Source: an uncultured Bacilli bacterium
GTDB taxonomy: Bacteria > Bacillota_I > Bacilli_A > RF39 > UBA660
Direction of reading: 5' to 3'
Assembly (NCBI GenBank): GCA_944371325.1
Contig: CALVXO010000001.1
Location: forward strand, 1 to 64,000
Length of the DNA stretch: 64,000 nucleotides
Position numbers and translations under genes: made by a program. The notes beneath the pieces are model-generated. The model made no database searches. It was not told the origin of the DNA and worked only from the letters and a program-made list of their open reading frames with translations. Shown here piece after piece: positions 1 through 7,939 of the stretch. Positions within the stretch are counted from its first letter, which is position 1, and each line of letters starts with the position of its first letter.

Positions 1-109
1 CTCTATCTAAATTATAATACAAAAATTCATCAAGTTCAATAGTGTTAAGTGTTTTATCATTATAAATTGTAATAACATTATTTAAATTTATATCAAATAT
101 ATTTATTTC

Positions 110-250
110 CTAAAAAAACGGATACTTATTGTCAATATATTGCTTTATCTTTTCATCTCTTATATCATTATTGAATTCTTTACCATTAATTAAAAACGAA
201 AGAATTTCGGTTATCTCTTTTGTTGGAGCAAAATTAACTGAAGAAAAAGT
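110..250 (-). pseudogene. Fragment of a minus-strand gene with an in-frame stop
   Basis: Read on the minus strand, the DNA from about 210 down to 113 encodes a natural-looking peptide (ILSFLINGKEFNNDIRDEKI and onward to about NKYPFF) followed by TAG at 110-112. The same frame then continues as coding-like sequence to position 1. This suggests one gene interrupted by a nonsense codon or a damaged junction. No start codon or family could be identified. The plus-strand reading of the same stretch is poor in charged residues and looks like a shadow. Confidence 0.35.
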
Positions 251-554
251 TCAAGCTAATGCAGAATATTCTGATGCTTATATAAATGCATTAAATAAAT
301 ACTTAAAAAATGGTTATGTTCCACTTCAAAGAATATTATATTTTCATTTGGAAGATAATAGTTTAACTATAGATACTTTATATGCAATGAATCAAAATGT
401 TGAATCTAAATCACCTAAAGAAATTAATGTGGTTTGCGAAGATCAAAGAGTTAAAAATCATGTTGCTTGTTCAGAAAGTAATTTAAAAGATAATGAAAAA
501 TATTTGATAGTTAGTTCAGGACATTTTAATTTTCCTCTAGCAAAGTACTTATAG
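129..554 (+). pseudogene. Unrecognised gene fragment, possibly truncated at the 5' end
   Basis: The open frame is 141 codons. From about residue 32 onward the composition is normal for this genome (VGAKLTEEKVQANAEYS and following) and includes three cysteines in the second half. The first 30 residues are hydrophobic and Ser/Cys-rich and overlap a better-looking minus-strand reading, so the true N-terminus is probably missing and a breakpoint lies near 215-240. There is no clear ribosome binding site before the ATG at 129. The 3' end runs 29 bp into the convergent XRE gene. I do not recognise the family, and no function is assigned. Confidence 0.35.
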
Positions 555-720
555 GTGTATCAAAAACTTCTGATATTGAAATTAACATCTCTGCATCTGG
601 TACTGATAATCCCTGTTCCCATTTAGAAATCGTTTGTCTAACTACATTTAATTTTATCGCAAGTTCTTCTTGAGAAAGCCCTTTTGCTTTTCTTGCTAAT
701 TTTAAATTATCTTTTAACAT
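526..720 (-). CDS. Small XRE-family helix-turn-helix regulator
   Basis: A 64-residue protein that is almost entirely one Cro/C1-type helix-turn-helix. The recognition segment VVRQTISKWEQGLSVPDAEM sits near residues 27-46, as in many Firmicutes XRE proteins that continue 'TPISTLLGEN' into a membrane domain. Here the protein stops right after STLLEEN, so it may be a naturally short repressor or a truncation. The start at 720 is chosen over upstream codons because AAGGAGAAG lies at the right distance. A good promoter precedes it. Targets are unknown; it could regulate the neighbouring metal genes or itself. Confidence 0.75.
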   Translation of the reverse strand: MLKDNLKLARKAKGLSQEELAIKLNVVRQTISKWEQGLSVPDAEMLISISEVFDTPISTLLEEN

Positions 721-738
721 TTTACAACTTCTCCTTTC

Positions 739-767
739 TTTATAAATATTATATAAAGAATAGTTCG
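739..767 (-). promoter_or_regulatory. Promoter of the small XRE gene
   Basis: On the minus strand TTGTAG (-35) is followed after 17 bases by TATAAT (-10), about 20 bases upstream of the AAGGAG ribosome binding site of the gene starting at 720. Confidence 0.6.
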
Positions 768-860
768 TTGCTACAAGCAATGCATATTAACATTAAATTT
801 AATAACTATTAAATAACCTTTTCATACTTGAAATAATTACTAAAAATTAAATATTAACAA

Positions 861-3074
861 TCATTTTCTTTTTATTGTATTTCTTAATCTTAAAGTATTT
901 AATATTACTGTAATACTACTTAATACCATAGCTAAACTTGCAATCATCGGATTTATAAAAATTCCAAATGGTTTTAATAATCCCATTGCAATTGGAATCA
1001 TTAAAAAGTTGTAAAAAAATGCCCAAAACAAATTTTGCTTTATATTTTTTATAGTTTTTTTACTTATATTAATTAAACTTATAATATTAAACAAATTATT
1101 ATTTGTAAGTATTACATTAGAAGAATTCATCGCAATATCTGTTCCGCTATTCACACTTACTCCAATATCAGAAATTGCTAAAGCAGGGCTATCATTTATT
1201 CCATCTCCACACATCATTACAAATTTATTTTCTTTTTGTAATTGTTTAACTACACTTGATTTTTCTTTTGGTAATACACCTGCTATTATTTGAGTTATCC
1301 CTAACTCTTTTGCTATTACTCTGGCAGTATCTTCATTATCTCCTGTCACCATTATTGGTTGAATTCTCATATCCAATAAATTTCTTAATACCTTTTTAGC
1401 TTCTATTCTTATAACATCATTTACCCCTATTAAAGATATGATTTTGTCATTTTGTACTACATATACAATACTATTTCCTTTACTTGCAAGGTCTTTTTCT
1501 TCTTTTATATATTTATTTTCAATATTATAATTATCTAAAATTTTTGAATTTCCAATAATTAATTTTTGATTGTTTATCTTTCCTATGATACCATAACCTG
1601 TTATGTTTTCAAATTCTTTAACTTCTAATTTTTCTATTTTATTTTCTTCTAGGTAGTCTACAAAGGCTTTACCTATAGGATGTGTAGTTTTACTTTCTAA
1701 ACTTCCCACTATTTGTAAAAGTTTTTCTTCTTTCATAGTGCTAAAGTTTCTAATTTCTGATATTTTTAATTTACCATATGTGAGAGTTCCTGTTTTATCA
1801 AAAATAATTACATCTGTTTTTTTAGCATTTTCTAATATCTCACTTTTCTTTATTAAGATTCCGTTGCTTGCACATACCCCTTCACTTACTATAATGGCAA
1901 GAGGAGTTGCTAGGCCTAAACTGCAAGGACAAGCAACAACTAAAATTGTTACAAATGTTGTTATTGCTGTTTCAAAACTCTGACCTATAATTAAATATAT
2001 TATAAATGTTAATATTGCTATAATTATAACAGTCGGAACAAAAAATCCCGATACTTTATCTGCAACTTTTGCTATAGGAGCTTTTGTGTTAGTTGCTTCT
2101 ACAACCAGTTTTACTATTTCAGATACAGTTGAATCTTTTCCAATTTTTTCTGCTCTATATTCAATATAGCCATCGCAATTTAAACTTCCTGCAATTACAT
2201 TATTTCCAATCTCTTTTGCTTGTGGTTTACTTTCTCCTGTTATAAATGACTCATCAAAATGAGCTTTACCTTCTATTATCTCTCCATCTACAGCTACTTT
2301 TTCTCCTGATGTACAAACTAATATATCCCCTTTTTTAATCTCATCTAATGTTACTTTTTTTAATTTTCCATTTACCTTTATCATAGCTGTATTAGGCGTT
2401 ATTTTTACTAGTTTTTGTATAGCTTCTTTTGTTTTATCTTTGCTTAAACCATCTATGAATCTTCCAAGTTTTACAAAATAAATGACTATGCTTGAAGATT
2501 CAAAATATAAATTCATAACTAATTGATAATTTCCCTCTAATACTAAATACATATTATACAGACTATATAAAAAACTTGTAATAACACCAATTCCTACTAA
2601 AGTGTCCATATTAGGTGTTTTATGAATAAAATTTTTGTATCCATTTCTTATAATATCAAATCCGTATATAATAAAACATAATGTAATTCCTAATAGTACA
2701 AACATGTAGTTTATTGTATAAACATGTGGATCTAAAAAAGATAAAACCGGCAATTTTATCATGTACCCCATAGAAATATACATTAAAATTATGGCAAGTA
2801 CAGTAAATATAATGAATTTTACTTTTTCTGTTTGATTTTTTTTATTAATATTTATTTCTTTAAATTCACCTAAACTTTTAAAACCTGCTTTTTTAACAAA
2901 TTCTTCAATTTTGGTTTTATTTAATTTTGATTTATCATATTCTATACTAGCGTTTGCCATTACTAAATTTACTGAAGCATTTATAATTCCATCTTGTTTA
3001 TTTAAGTATTTTTCTAATCCATTTGAACAAGCAGAACAAGTCATTCCATCAATAGATAAAATTATTTTTTTCAT
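861..3074 (-). CDS. copA: Copper-translocating P1B-type ATPase
   Basis: This membrane pump exports Cu(I) at the cost of ATP. It has 737 residues. An N-terminal HMA domain carries GMTCSAC (Cys13 and Cys16). Further along come membrane helices from about residue 87, the actuator TGES (279-282), the CPC ion motif (382-384), phosphorylation motif DKTGT (426-430), the HP motif (465-466) and GDGIND (623-628). The last helices keep the YN and MxxS residues typical of Cu(I) pumps. The start overlaps the copZ stop by one base (TAATG), so the two are translationally coupled. It is the last gene of csoR-copZ-copA. The sequence looks intact. Confidence 0.96.
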   Translation of the reverse strand: MKKIILSIDGMTCSACSNGLEKYLNKQDGIINASVNLVMANASIEYDKSKLNKTKIEEFVKKAGFKSLGEFKEININKKNQTEKVKFIIFTVLAIILMYISMGYMIKLPVLSFLDPHVYTINYMFVLLGITLCFIIYGFDIIRNGYKNFIHKTPNMDTLVGIGVITSFLYSLYNMYLVLEGNYQLVMNLYFESSSIVIYFVKLGRFIDGLSKDKTKEAIQKLVKITPNTAMIKVNGKLKKVTLDEIKKGDILVCTSGEKVAVDGEIIEGKAHFDESFITGESKPQAKEIGNNVIAGSLNCDGYIEYRAEKIGKDSTVSEIVKLVVEATNTKAPIAKVADKVSGFFVPTVIIIAILTFIIYLIIGQSFETAITTFVTILVVACPCSLGLATPLAIIVSEGVCASNGILIKKSEILENAKKTDVIIFDKTGTLTYGKLKISEIRNFSTMKEEKLLQIVGSLESKTTHPIGKAFVDYLEENKIEKLEVKEFENITGYGIIGKINNQKLIIGNSKILDNYNIENKYIKEEKDLASKGNSIVYVVQNDKIISLIGVNDVIRIEAKKVLRNLLDMRIQPIMVTGDNEDTARVIAKELGITQIIAGVLPKEKSSVVKQLQKENKFVMMCGDGINDSPALAISDIGVSVNSGTDIAMNSSNVILTNNNLFNIISLINISKKTIKNIKQNLFWAFFYNFLMIPIAMGLLKPFGIFINPMIASLAMVLSSITVILNTLRLRNTIKRK

Positions 3075-3286
3075 TATTGTTCTCCTACAACTTCATATCC
3101 AATATCTTCAAGTGTTTTTTTTATATTTCCACTGGGTAAATTATCTTTTGCCATTATAGTAACTTCTCCTGTAATATGATTAGCAAATACATTTTCAATT
3201 TCATCAATGTTTTTTAAAACATTTTTTACTCTATTTTCACAATTTACACACATCATACCATTTACTTTTAAAATTATTTTTTTCAT
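3074..3286 (-). CDS. copZ: Copper chaperone, HMA domain
   Basis: A 70-residue single HMA-domain protein of usual CopZ length. The Cu(I)-binding motif GMMCVNC lies near residues 10-16, with the conserved late Gly-Tyr at GYEVVGEQ. CopZ carries Cu(I) in the cytoplasm to CopA and, when loaded, also feeds the CsoR sensor. The gene sits 25 bp downstream of csoR and overlaps copA by one base, so all three are probably made from the csoR promoter. The pairing with a copper ATPase and a CsoR makes copper much more likely than other metals. Confidence 0.92.
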   Translation of the reverse strand: MKKIILKVNGMMCVNCENRVKNVLKNIDEIENVFANHITGEVTIMAKDNLPSGNIKKTLEDIGYEVVGEQ

Positions 3287-3311
3287 TTAAAATCAATTCC
3301 TTCCTATAATT

Positions 3312-3611
3312 TTATTTATTAAATCTTTTGAATAAACTTATTATTTCATCAATCGTGTCAAACTTTCCATTTTCCATATCACGAGCAATACAAGTATATA
3401 AGTGATTTTCTAGCATTTGATTCGACAAACTTTTTACAGAATTTTCTATCGCTGATAATTGAATTAGAATATCATTACAATAAGCATCATCACTTATCAT
3501 TTTTCTTACACCTCTTATTTGACCTTCAATTCTATTTAACCTATTATTTAACAGCTTTTTTTCTTCTTCGTTTCTAATTGTTCTCTTTTTACAACATTTA
3601 TTATTATCCAT
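3312..3611 (-). CDS. csoR: CsoR-type copper-sensing repressor
   Basis: A 99-residue all-helical repressor of the CsoR/RcnR/FrmR family. The Cu(I)-ligand set of CsoR is present and correctly spaced: Cys45, then 24 residues to His70, then 3 residues to Cys74. The core RLNRIEGQIRGVRKMI (about residues 24-39) is the family DNA-binding helix. In this family Cu(I) binding releases the protein from its operator. Its own promoter contains a TATACCCC/GGGGTATA inverted repeat, which fits autorepression of csoR-copZ-copA. An extra CC pair at residues 6-7 lies outside the known site. Confidence 0.94.
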   Translation of the reverse strand: MDNNKCCKKRTIRNEEEKKLLNNRLNRIEGQIRGVRKMISDDAYCNDILIQLSAIENSVKSLSNQMLENHLYTCIARDMENGKFDTIDEIISLFKRFNK

Positions 3612-3630
3612 ATAAAATCACCCATAGCTA

Positions 3631-3674
3631 ATTATATACCCCTTTGAGTATATTGTAAATATAGGGGTATATAA
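3631..3674 (-). promoter_or_regulatory. csoR promoter with CsoR-type operator
   Basis: On the minus strand TTTACA (3654-3659) and TATAAT (3631-3636) are separated by exactly 17 bases. A perfect inverted repeat, TTATATACCCC (3632-3642) and GGGGTATATAA (3664-3674), overlaps the -10 and lies upstream of the -35. Known CsoR operators are GC-centred TATACCCC-like sites, so repression by CsoR is likely. The same 66-bp gap must also end transcription of the upstream radical SAM gene. Confidence 0.75.
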
Positions 3675-3677
3675 TAA

Positions 3678-4571
3678 TTATCTATCTTTGGAAGACTGTC
3701 GTATTTTTTCATGATAAAAATAATTTATTATAATTGGTTTACCAGTTGGATTTTTAAGAAAAGGTTCCTCATCTATCACATACATAAATCCAAATTTATT
3801 TGCATATTCTTCTACCTGTTTATCTAAATCTTCCCAATATGTCATATCTTTTTTTGTATATATCTTATTATATAATTCTTTTAATTCAGGACGCTTTTCA
3901 TTTATGTAATCTATGATTTTATGTTTGAATGTTCCTCTTAAATTAAGATTTTCAAGCCATATATAATCACAAAAATCTTTTATCTCTTCCATAATTTCAA
4001 ATACATTTGTTATTTCAGGAAATATAGGCGAAATAAAACAAGCAGTTCTTATTCCTGATTCGTGTACTTTTTTGATAGCTTCTATTCTTAGTTTTATAGA
4101 TGGTGCATCATCCATATCATTTTTAAAATCTTCATCTAATGTATTTATAGACCAAGCTACTAAAGGATTAGGATAACTCTTTATTAAATCTATGTCTCTT
4201 GTTACTAGATTGGATTTTGTTGTAATAATCAAATTAATTTCACTACCTTGCATTTCCTCTAAAAACGCTCTTGTTCTTTTATATTTTCCTTCAAAATAAT
4301 TATATCCGTCAGTAACTGATCCAACTATCATTGTTTGTCCTTTGTACTTTTCAGGAGTCTTTATTTTATCCCACATTTTAACATCTAAAAATCTACCCCA
4401 ATCTTCTTTATGATTAGTAAATCTTTTCATAAATGTTGCATAACAATACTTACATCCAAAAGGACAACCAATATAAGGATTTATAGAATAACCTGCGATT
4501 GGTAAATTAGATTTTGTTAAAATAGTATCTACTTTTTTTTCTTTTATAATTACGTTTTTTAAATCTATCAT
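3678..4571 (-). CDS. Radical SAM mobile pair protein B (SPL-like)
   Basis: A 297-residue radical SAM enzyme. CPFGCKYCYA (near residues 37-46) is the CxxxCxxC motif that binds the 4Fe-4S cluster and SAM, in a fold like spore photoproduct lyase relatives. It is the second of two adjacent radical SAM genes (ATG overlaps the stop of the first by 4 bases) that together match the family pair named in databases for its presence on mobile elements. The reaction is unknown. The context, an HxlR regulator in the same operon, suggests inducible expression. Confidence 0.8.
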   Translation of the reverse strand: MIDLKNVIIKEKKVDTILTKSNLPIAGYSINPYIGCPFGCKYCYATFMKRFTNHKEDWGRFLDVKMWDKIKTPEKYKGQTMIVGSVTDGYNYFEGKYKRTRAFLEEMQGSEINLIITTKSNLVTRDIDLIKSYPNPLVAWSINTLDEDFKNDMDDAPSIKLRIEAIKKVHESGIRTACFISPIFPEITNVFEIMEEIKDFCDYIWLENLNLRGTFKHKIIDYINEKRPELKELYNKIYTKKDMTYWEDLDKQVEEYANKFGFMYVIDEEPFLKNPTGKPIIINYFYHEKIRQSSKDR

Positions 4572-5230
4572 TTCCTACCTCCAAAATCTTTGGGAAACTC
4601 TTGTATCATTTCTTCCTCAGATAATATTCCAAATAAGTCCTCTTTCATAAATACAGGAATATTTTTTTCTTTGGCTTGGTTGTAAATATTTTCTACCCAT
4701 TCCCTTTTAGTAATTCCTTTATTTTTTCTATTTCCTGTTTCAGTACCTATAACTATCCAAGAAATATCAGTTAAATCAAGATTTCCTACATCATCAAACA
4801 TTGGCTCAAATGTAAGATGATAGTGTTTTGCTTTTATATTATTTCTAAGTTCATTTATCCTATATTTCTCTTTAGATGAAGTAATAGTTACACCAAACCA
4901 ACCATTATCAGGTGTATTATCTATTTTAATTTTTTCAGGTCTTTTCGTTAAGAAAATGTATTGTGTTTCTTTATTTTTTTTCATTCTTTCAAAGACTTTT
5001 CTTAACCAATCTTTATCCCAACCTGATAGATCGCTTTGCCCTGTTAATAGATATGCACCATATTTTTTATTATCTAACATTTTTAATTTATTCTCAAAAA
5101 ACACAGGTTTATTAAAATCATCTATAGTATGAAATCTATTATTATTCATTCTTGCATAACAATAAGGACAACCTATATTACACCCAATGACTATATTTAT
5201 GTTTTTAATATTATCTTTTATACACTGCAT
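4568..5230 (-). CDS. Radical SAM mobile pair protein A (DUF5131-like)
   Basis: A 220-residue radical SAM protein. The cluster motif is CNIGCPYCYARM near residues 18-29. Further blocks YIFLTKRPEKI, WFGVTITSSKEKYRINEL and WIVIGTETGNRKNKG are the signature of the phage Gp37/Gp68-like (DUF5131) group. It lies 18 bp after the HxlR gene and overlaps protein B by 4 bases, so the three form one operon. The substrate is not known. The start at 5230 has a strong GGGAGG ribosome binding site. Confidence 0.8.
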   Translation of the reverse strand: MQCIKDNIKNINIVIGCNIGCPYCYARMNNNRFHTIDDFNKPVFFENKLKMLDNKKYGAYLLTGQSDLSGWDKDWLRKVFERMKKNKETQYIFLTKRPEKIKIDNTPDNGWFGVTITSSKEKYRINELRNNIKAKHYHLTFEPMFDDVGNLDLTDISWIVIGTETGNRKNKGITKREWVENIYNQAKEKNIPVFMKEDLFGILSEEEMIQEFPKDFGGRK

Positions 5231-5248
5231 TACTAATTCCTCCCTTTA

Positions 5249-5572
5249 CTATATCTGTGTTTTATAAAAATCTCCAAATGTTGCCATTAAATCAAGCAAA
5301 TCAATTAACTTTAATCCTAAATCAGTCATTCCGTATTCGACCTTTGGCGGATTCGTATGATAATCTTTACGATAAATAATACCATCACTTTCTAACTGTC
5401 TTAAATTGTCAGTTAAAACTTTTTGAGAAATTCCCTCTAAAGATTTTAATAATTCATTAAATCTCCATGGTCTTTTCATTAAATTTCTTATTATTAACAG
5501 TTTCCATTTATTGCCAACTAAAGATATTGTAGTAGCTACAGGACATTCTGGAAGTTCATTTATTTTTCTCAT
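5249..5572 (-). CDS. HxlR-family winged-helix regulator
   Basis: A 107-residue MarR/HxlR-type winged helix. CPVATTISLVGNKWKLLIIR followed by LRQLESDGIIYRKDYHTNPP and VEYGMTDLG are typical HxlR blocks. One cysteine (in LPECPV) sits at the position that senses thiol stress or aldehydes in some relatives. The ATG at 5572 is preferred over the TTG at 5581 because AAAGGAG lies ten bases ahead of it and touches the TTG. The gene heads the radical SAM pair operon and is divergent from the cupin gene, so it probably controls both. Confidence 0.85.
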   Translation of the reverse strand: MRKINELPECPVATTISLVGNKWKLLIIRNLMKRPWRFNELLKSLEGISQKVLTDNLRQLESDGIIYRKDYHTNPPKVEYGMTDLGLKLIDLLDLMATFGDFYKTQI

Positions 5573-5600
5573 AACAATCAAACTCCTTTAATTTATTAAT

Positions 5601-5654
5601 ATTATACCATTATAGTACTAACACAACAAGCAGTTACTTTAAAGTGCGTACTAT
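5601..5654. promoter_or_regulatory. Divergent HxlR/cupin control region
   Basis: The minus strand has TATAAT at 5601-5606 with TTGTTG 17 bases upstream. An inverted repeat ATAGTAC (5612-5618) and GTACTAT (5648-5654) lies over and beyond this promoter and is a candidate HxlR operator. On the plus strand TATAAT at 5678-5683 could serve the cupin gene, with a weak -35. Operator assignment is inference. Confidence 0.45.
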
Positions 5655-5709
5655 TATTTGAATGTGTTATTTGATAATATAATATTGTAATTTAAAGGAG
5701 GAATATGAA

Positions 5710-6063
5710 ATGACAAATTACAAAAAAGTAAGTGCAGAAAATACGCCTAGAGTAGAATTGCACGAAAAGTTAAATTTAACAGGAGCAGAAATTAGTGTTA
5801 ATACGCTTACAGCTGGTGAAGGTGTTCCTTTTGTACACTCTCACAAACAAAATGAAGAAATTTATTACATTATATCCGGATCTGGTAAGGCAGTAATCGA
5901 CAATGAAGAAGTAACTTTAACAACTGGAGATTGGATAAGAATTTCTCCTAAAGGAGAACGCCAATTTTTTGCTTCTAATGATGAATCTATCTCTTACATA
6001 TGCATCCAAGTAAAAGAAAATTCACTTAAAAATTTCACTGCAACTGATGCAATTATAAAGTAA
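5710..6063 (+). CDS. Small cupin-domain protein
   Basis: A 117-residue single-domain cupin. Motif 1 is present as VHSHKQNEEIYYIISGSG with metal ligands His43, His45 and Glu49. In motif 2 (GDWIRISPKGERQFF) the usual last histidine is replaced by Gln, so metal binding may be weaker or altered. Such cupins act as small isomerases, dioxygenases or binding proteins; no substrate can be named. It is divergent from the HxlR gene, with a strong AAAGGAGG ribosome binding site, and is likely a target of that regulator. Confidence 0.82.
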   Translation: MTNYKKVSAENTPRVELHEKLNLTGAEISVNTLTAGEGVPFVHSHKQNEEIYYIISGSGKAVIDNEEVTLTTGDWIRISPKGERQFFASNDESISYICIQVKENSLKNFTATDAIIK

Positions 6064-6065
6064 TT

Positions 6066-6094
6066 AAAACTAAAATTATTTTTAGTTTTTTTAT
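6066..6094 (+). terminator. Rho-independent terminator after the cupin gene
   Basis: AAAACTAAAA and TTTTTAGTTTT form an AT-rich stem directly after the cupin stop and run into a T tract. Confidence 0.5.
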
Positions 6095-6126
6095 TTACCA
6101 TTTTTTATCAATTTAAAAGAACAAAA

Positions 6127-6290
6127 GTCAAATAAATTTGACTGCATCTAATCTCACGATTAGATATTTCTCCTTCTTCGGTGGCTTTTGCTTTTTCCTC
6201 CAGAGACTAATTTCCGATAGTCGCTACCGTACTTGTTTTTATTTCATTTTTTTGCAGTGAAATTTTTTTGATGTTTGTTCATGTGAACAA
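6127..6290 (-). ncRNA. Predicted omega RNA (right-end guide RNA) of tnpB
   Basis: In known TnpB elements the guide scaffold is transcribed from the 3' end of tnpB through the right end. Here the minus strand just past the tnpB stop has a compact GC-richer block (GTAGCGACTATCGG, then GTCTCTGGAGG, then GCCACCGAAGAAGG) that is not coding and ends in two stem-loops. The guide would be the flanking bases after 6127, beginning TTTTGTTCTTTTAAATTGAT. The 5' limit is approximate and may extend into tnpB. Confidence 0.55.
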
Positions 6291-7424
6291 CTTAGTATTA
6301 TTTATTAACCCTTCCCACATTATATTTATTGCTGCATTGATATCTCGATCATTTTCATTGTTGCATTTTGAACATGTCCATTTTCTTTTGCTCAAGTCTT
6401 TCATTTCTTTATTTTTGGCATTGCAATGACTACATATTTGGCTACTTGAATAATATGTATTTATTTGATAAAAATGTTTATTTTGCCACTTGCTTTTATA
6501 TTCTAATTGTCTTATTATTTCACTTAAACTTGCATCAGCAATATATTTAGACATTTTCTTTTTTTCTATTAATTTTTTTGTTTGTAGGTTTTCGGTTATT
6601 ATTAAGTCGTTAGCACTTACTATTTCTTTTGTTATTTTATGGATTGTATAATTTCTAGCATTTTTTAATTTTTTATATGTTTCTTTTATTTTATTTTTTA
6701 CTTTATAATAATTTTTACTTCCTTTTTCTTTTTTACTTAACCATTTTTGTAAGTTTTTTATCTTTTTTTCATATTTGTTGATATATTTTTTGTTTTCATA
6801 TTTTTCACCAAAACTTGTTATTACTAAATCTTTTACTCCTAAATCTATTCCAACTATTGTTTTTGGTATTATATTTTTTTCTTCTAAATCTTCCTCATAT
6901 AACACTGATACATAATATCTATTTATTTCTTTACTTATTGTAGCATTTATTTTTCTTCCTTTTATTTCTTTTGTTTTTCTATAGCCTCTTATCTTTATAT
7001 CTTTTAATTTTGGTAATGTTATTCTTTTATTTATTAAATCTAATTTAATATTTTCATATATCTTATTTTTATAATTATTTTTTATATAGTTTGTACGATA
7101 ACTATTTTTACTGTATTTATCTTTATATTTTGGATAATGTTTGGTTCTATAAAAATTTTTAAAAGCTGTTTCTAAATCAAATATAGTTGTTCTTAATGCC
7201 ATGATATCTACTTCCATTAACCATGGATATGTTTGTTTTAGAAATGGTAATTCTTTTATACATTCTTTTTTCGATTTAGTTATTTTATTTTCTTTATATA
7301 GTTTTTCTTTTTCATATAACATTGTGTTATAAACAAATCTAGTACACCCTAAAGTTTTGTTTATTAATTCTTGTTGTTCTTTATTTGGATATAATCTAAA
7401 TTTATATGCTTTATATATTTTCAT
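6279..7424 (-). CDS. tnpB: RNA-guided TnpB nuclease (OrfB)
   Basis: A 381-residue TnpB. The RuvC catalytic residues are all present: Asp194 in GIDLGVKDL, Glu278 in DLIITENLQ and Asp361 in NDRDINAAINI. The inserted zinc finger is Cys331-Cys334-Cys351-Cys354 (CSHC and CSKC). The N-terminal OrfB helix-turn-helix part begins YKAYKFRLYPNKEQQ. TnpB cuts DNA next to a short motif under omega RNA guidance and helps keep the element in place. The start at 7424 (GGTGGTG ribosome binding site) is preferred over the in-frame upstream codon at 7454. The gene looks fully active. Confidence 0.93.
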   Translation of the reverse strand: MKIYKAYKFRLYPNKEQQELINKTLGCTRFVYNTMLYEKEKLYKENKITKSKKECIKELPFLKQTYPWLMEVDIMALRTTIFDLETAFKNFYRTKHYPKYKDKYSKNSYRTNYIKNNYKNKIYENIKLDLINKRITLPKLKDIKIRGYRKTKEIKGRKINATISKEINRYYVSVLYEEDLEEKNIIPKTIVGIDLGVKDLVITSFGEKYENKKYINKYEKKIKNLQKWLSKKEKGSKNYYKVKNKIKETYKKLKNARNYTIHKITKEIVSANDLIITENLQTKKLIEKKKMSKYIADASLSEIIRQLEYKSKWQNKHFYQINTYYSSSQICSHCNAKNKEMKDLSKRKWTCSKCNNENDRDINAAINIMWEGLINNTKLFT

Positions 7425-7557
7425 TTTATCACCACCATGATTAAATCTTATCACACATACATATGTTCGTCAATATACTTATTTAAATTTTGCAAACAAT
7501 TTTTAATTATATTAAATATAACAAAAATGTGTTTAAGATCTATTATACTGTTAGAAG

Positions 7558-7797
7558 TTGATTTTATATTTTATTATATTAAGTCGAATTACAGTTCATT
7601 ACATCTGCCCAAAATGTAAAAACAAATTTAAGGATCCTATTGAAGCCGTCTTAGAATTTGAACAAGAAGATGAATGGAATGGTTTACCTATTTCTACACC
7701 ACCTTACATTATTTGTTCAAAATGTAATTTTAACAAATGTGTACCTATTGATTATGTATCTAAACGCGGTTATCATCATAAATATATTGAAAAATAA
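7558..7797 (+). CDS. Small zinc-ribbon protein, possibly 5'-truncated
   Basis: From about residue 15 the frame encodes YICPKCKNKFKDPIEAVLEF and ends in a second IICSKCNFNKC, giving a two-CxxC zinc-ribbon layout in about 66 residues. There is no ATG; the only upstream start is TTG at 7558 without a good ribosome binding site. The gene may use an atypical start or have lost its 5' end when DNA was inserted beside it. A terminator follows at once, which suggests it is or was expressed. Function is unknown. Confidence 0.5.
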   Translation: MILYFIILSRITVHYICPKCKNKFKDPIEAVLEFEQEDEWNGLPISTPPYIICSKCNFNKCVPIDYVSKRGYHHKYIEK

Positions 7798-7821
7798 AAG
7801 TTAATAAATTGTTAATTACAA

Positions 7822-7843
7822 GCAAGATTTTATCTTGCCTTTT
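7822..7843 (+). terminator. Rho-independent terminator
   Basis: GCAAGAT, loop TTT, ATCTTGC, followed by CTTTTTG, placed just after the zinc-ribbon gene. Confidence 0.75.
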
Positions 7844-7899
7844 TGCGTATAGCAAACTACCACGTGTTTTGACTTTTGCTCTATAACTTTCCTATTATA

Positions 7900-7939
7900 C
7901 AAAAAAACAGATAATTTAAATATTATATAAATTATCTGT
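7900..7939 (-). terminator. Rho-independent terminator of the cad operon
   Basis: On the minus strand ACAGATAATTTA and TAAATTATCTGT (12-bp perfect arms, 9-base loop) are followed by seven T residues. The cadA stop codon lies in the first arm. Confidence 0.8.

Larger units (their letters stand above)
6127..7468 (-). mobile_element. TnpB-only IS200/IS605-type (IS1341-like) element
   Basis: The element has no tnpA. In tnpB orientation the left end follows TTGAC (plus-strand 7469-7473) and contains an ACATA/TATGT subterminal hairpin. The right end finishes in TTGAC (6127-6131) after two hairpins, TCTAATC/GATTAGA (6147-6164) and GTCAAAT/ATTTGAC (6127-6142). TTGAC-type sites at both cleavage points match the established behaviour of ISDra2-like elements, which gives sharp ends and a size of about 1.34 kb. 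Mobility would need a TnpA supplied in trans. Confidence 0.72.

Noticed and set aside
7822-7843. Left-end hairpin of the TnpB element
   Set aside because: It lies 350 bp outside the TTGAC boundary and has a T tract, so it is an ordinary terminator.
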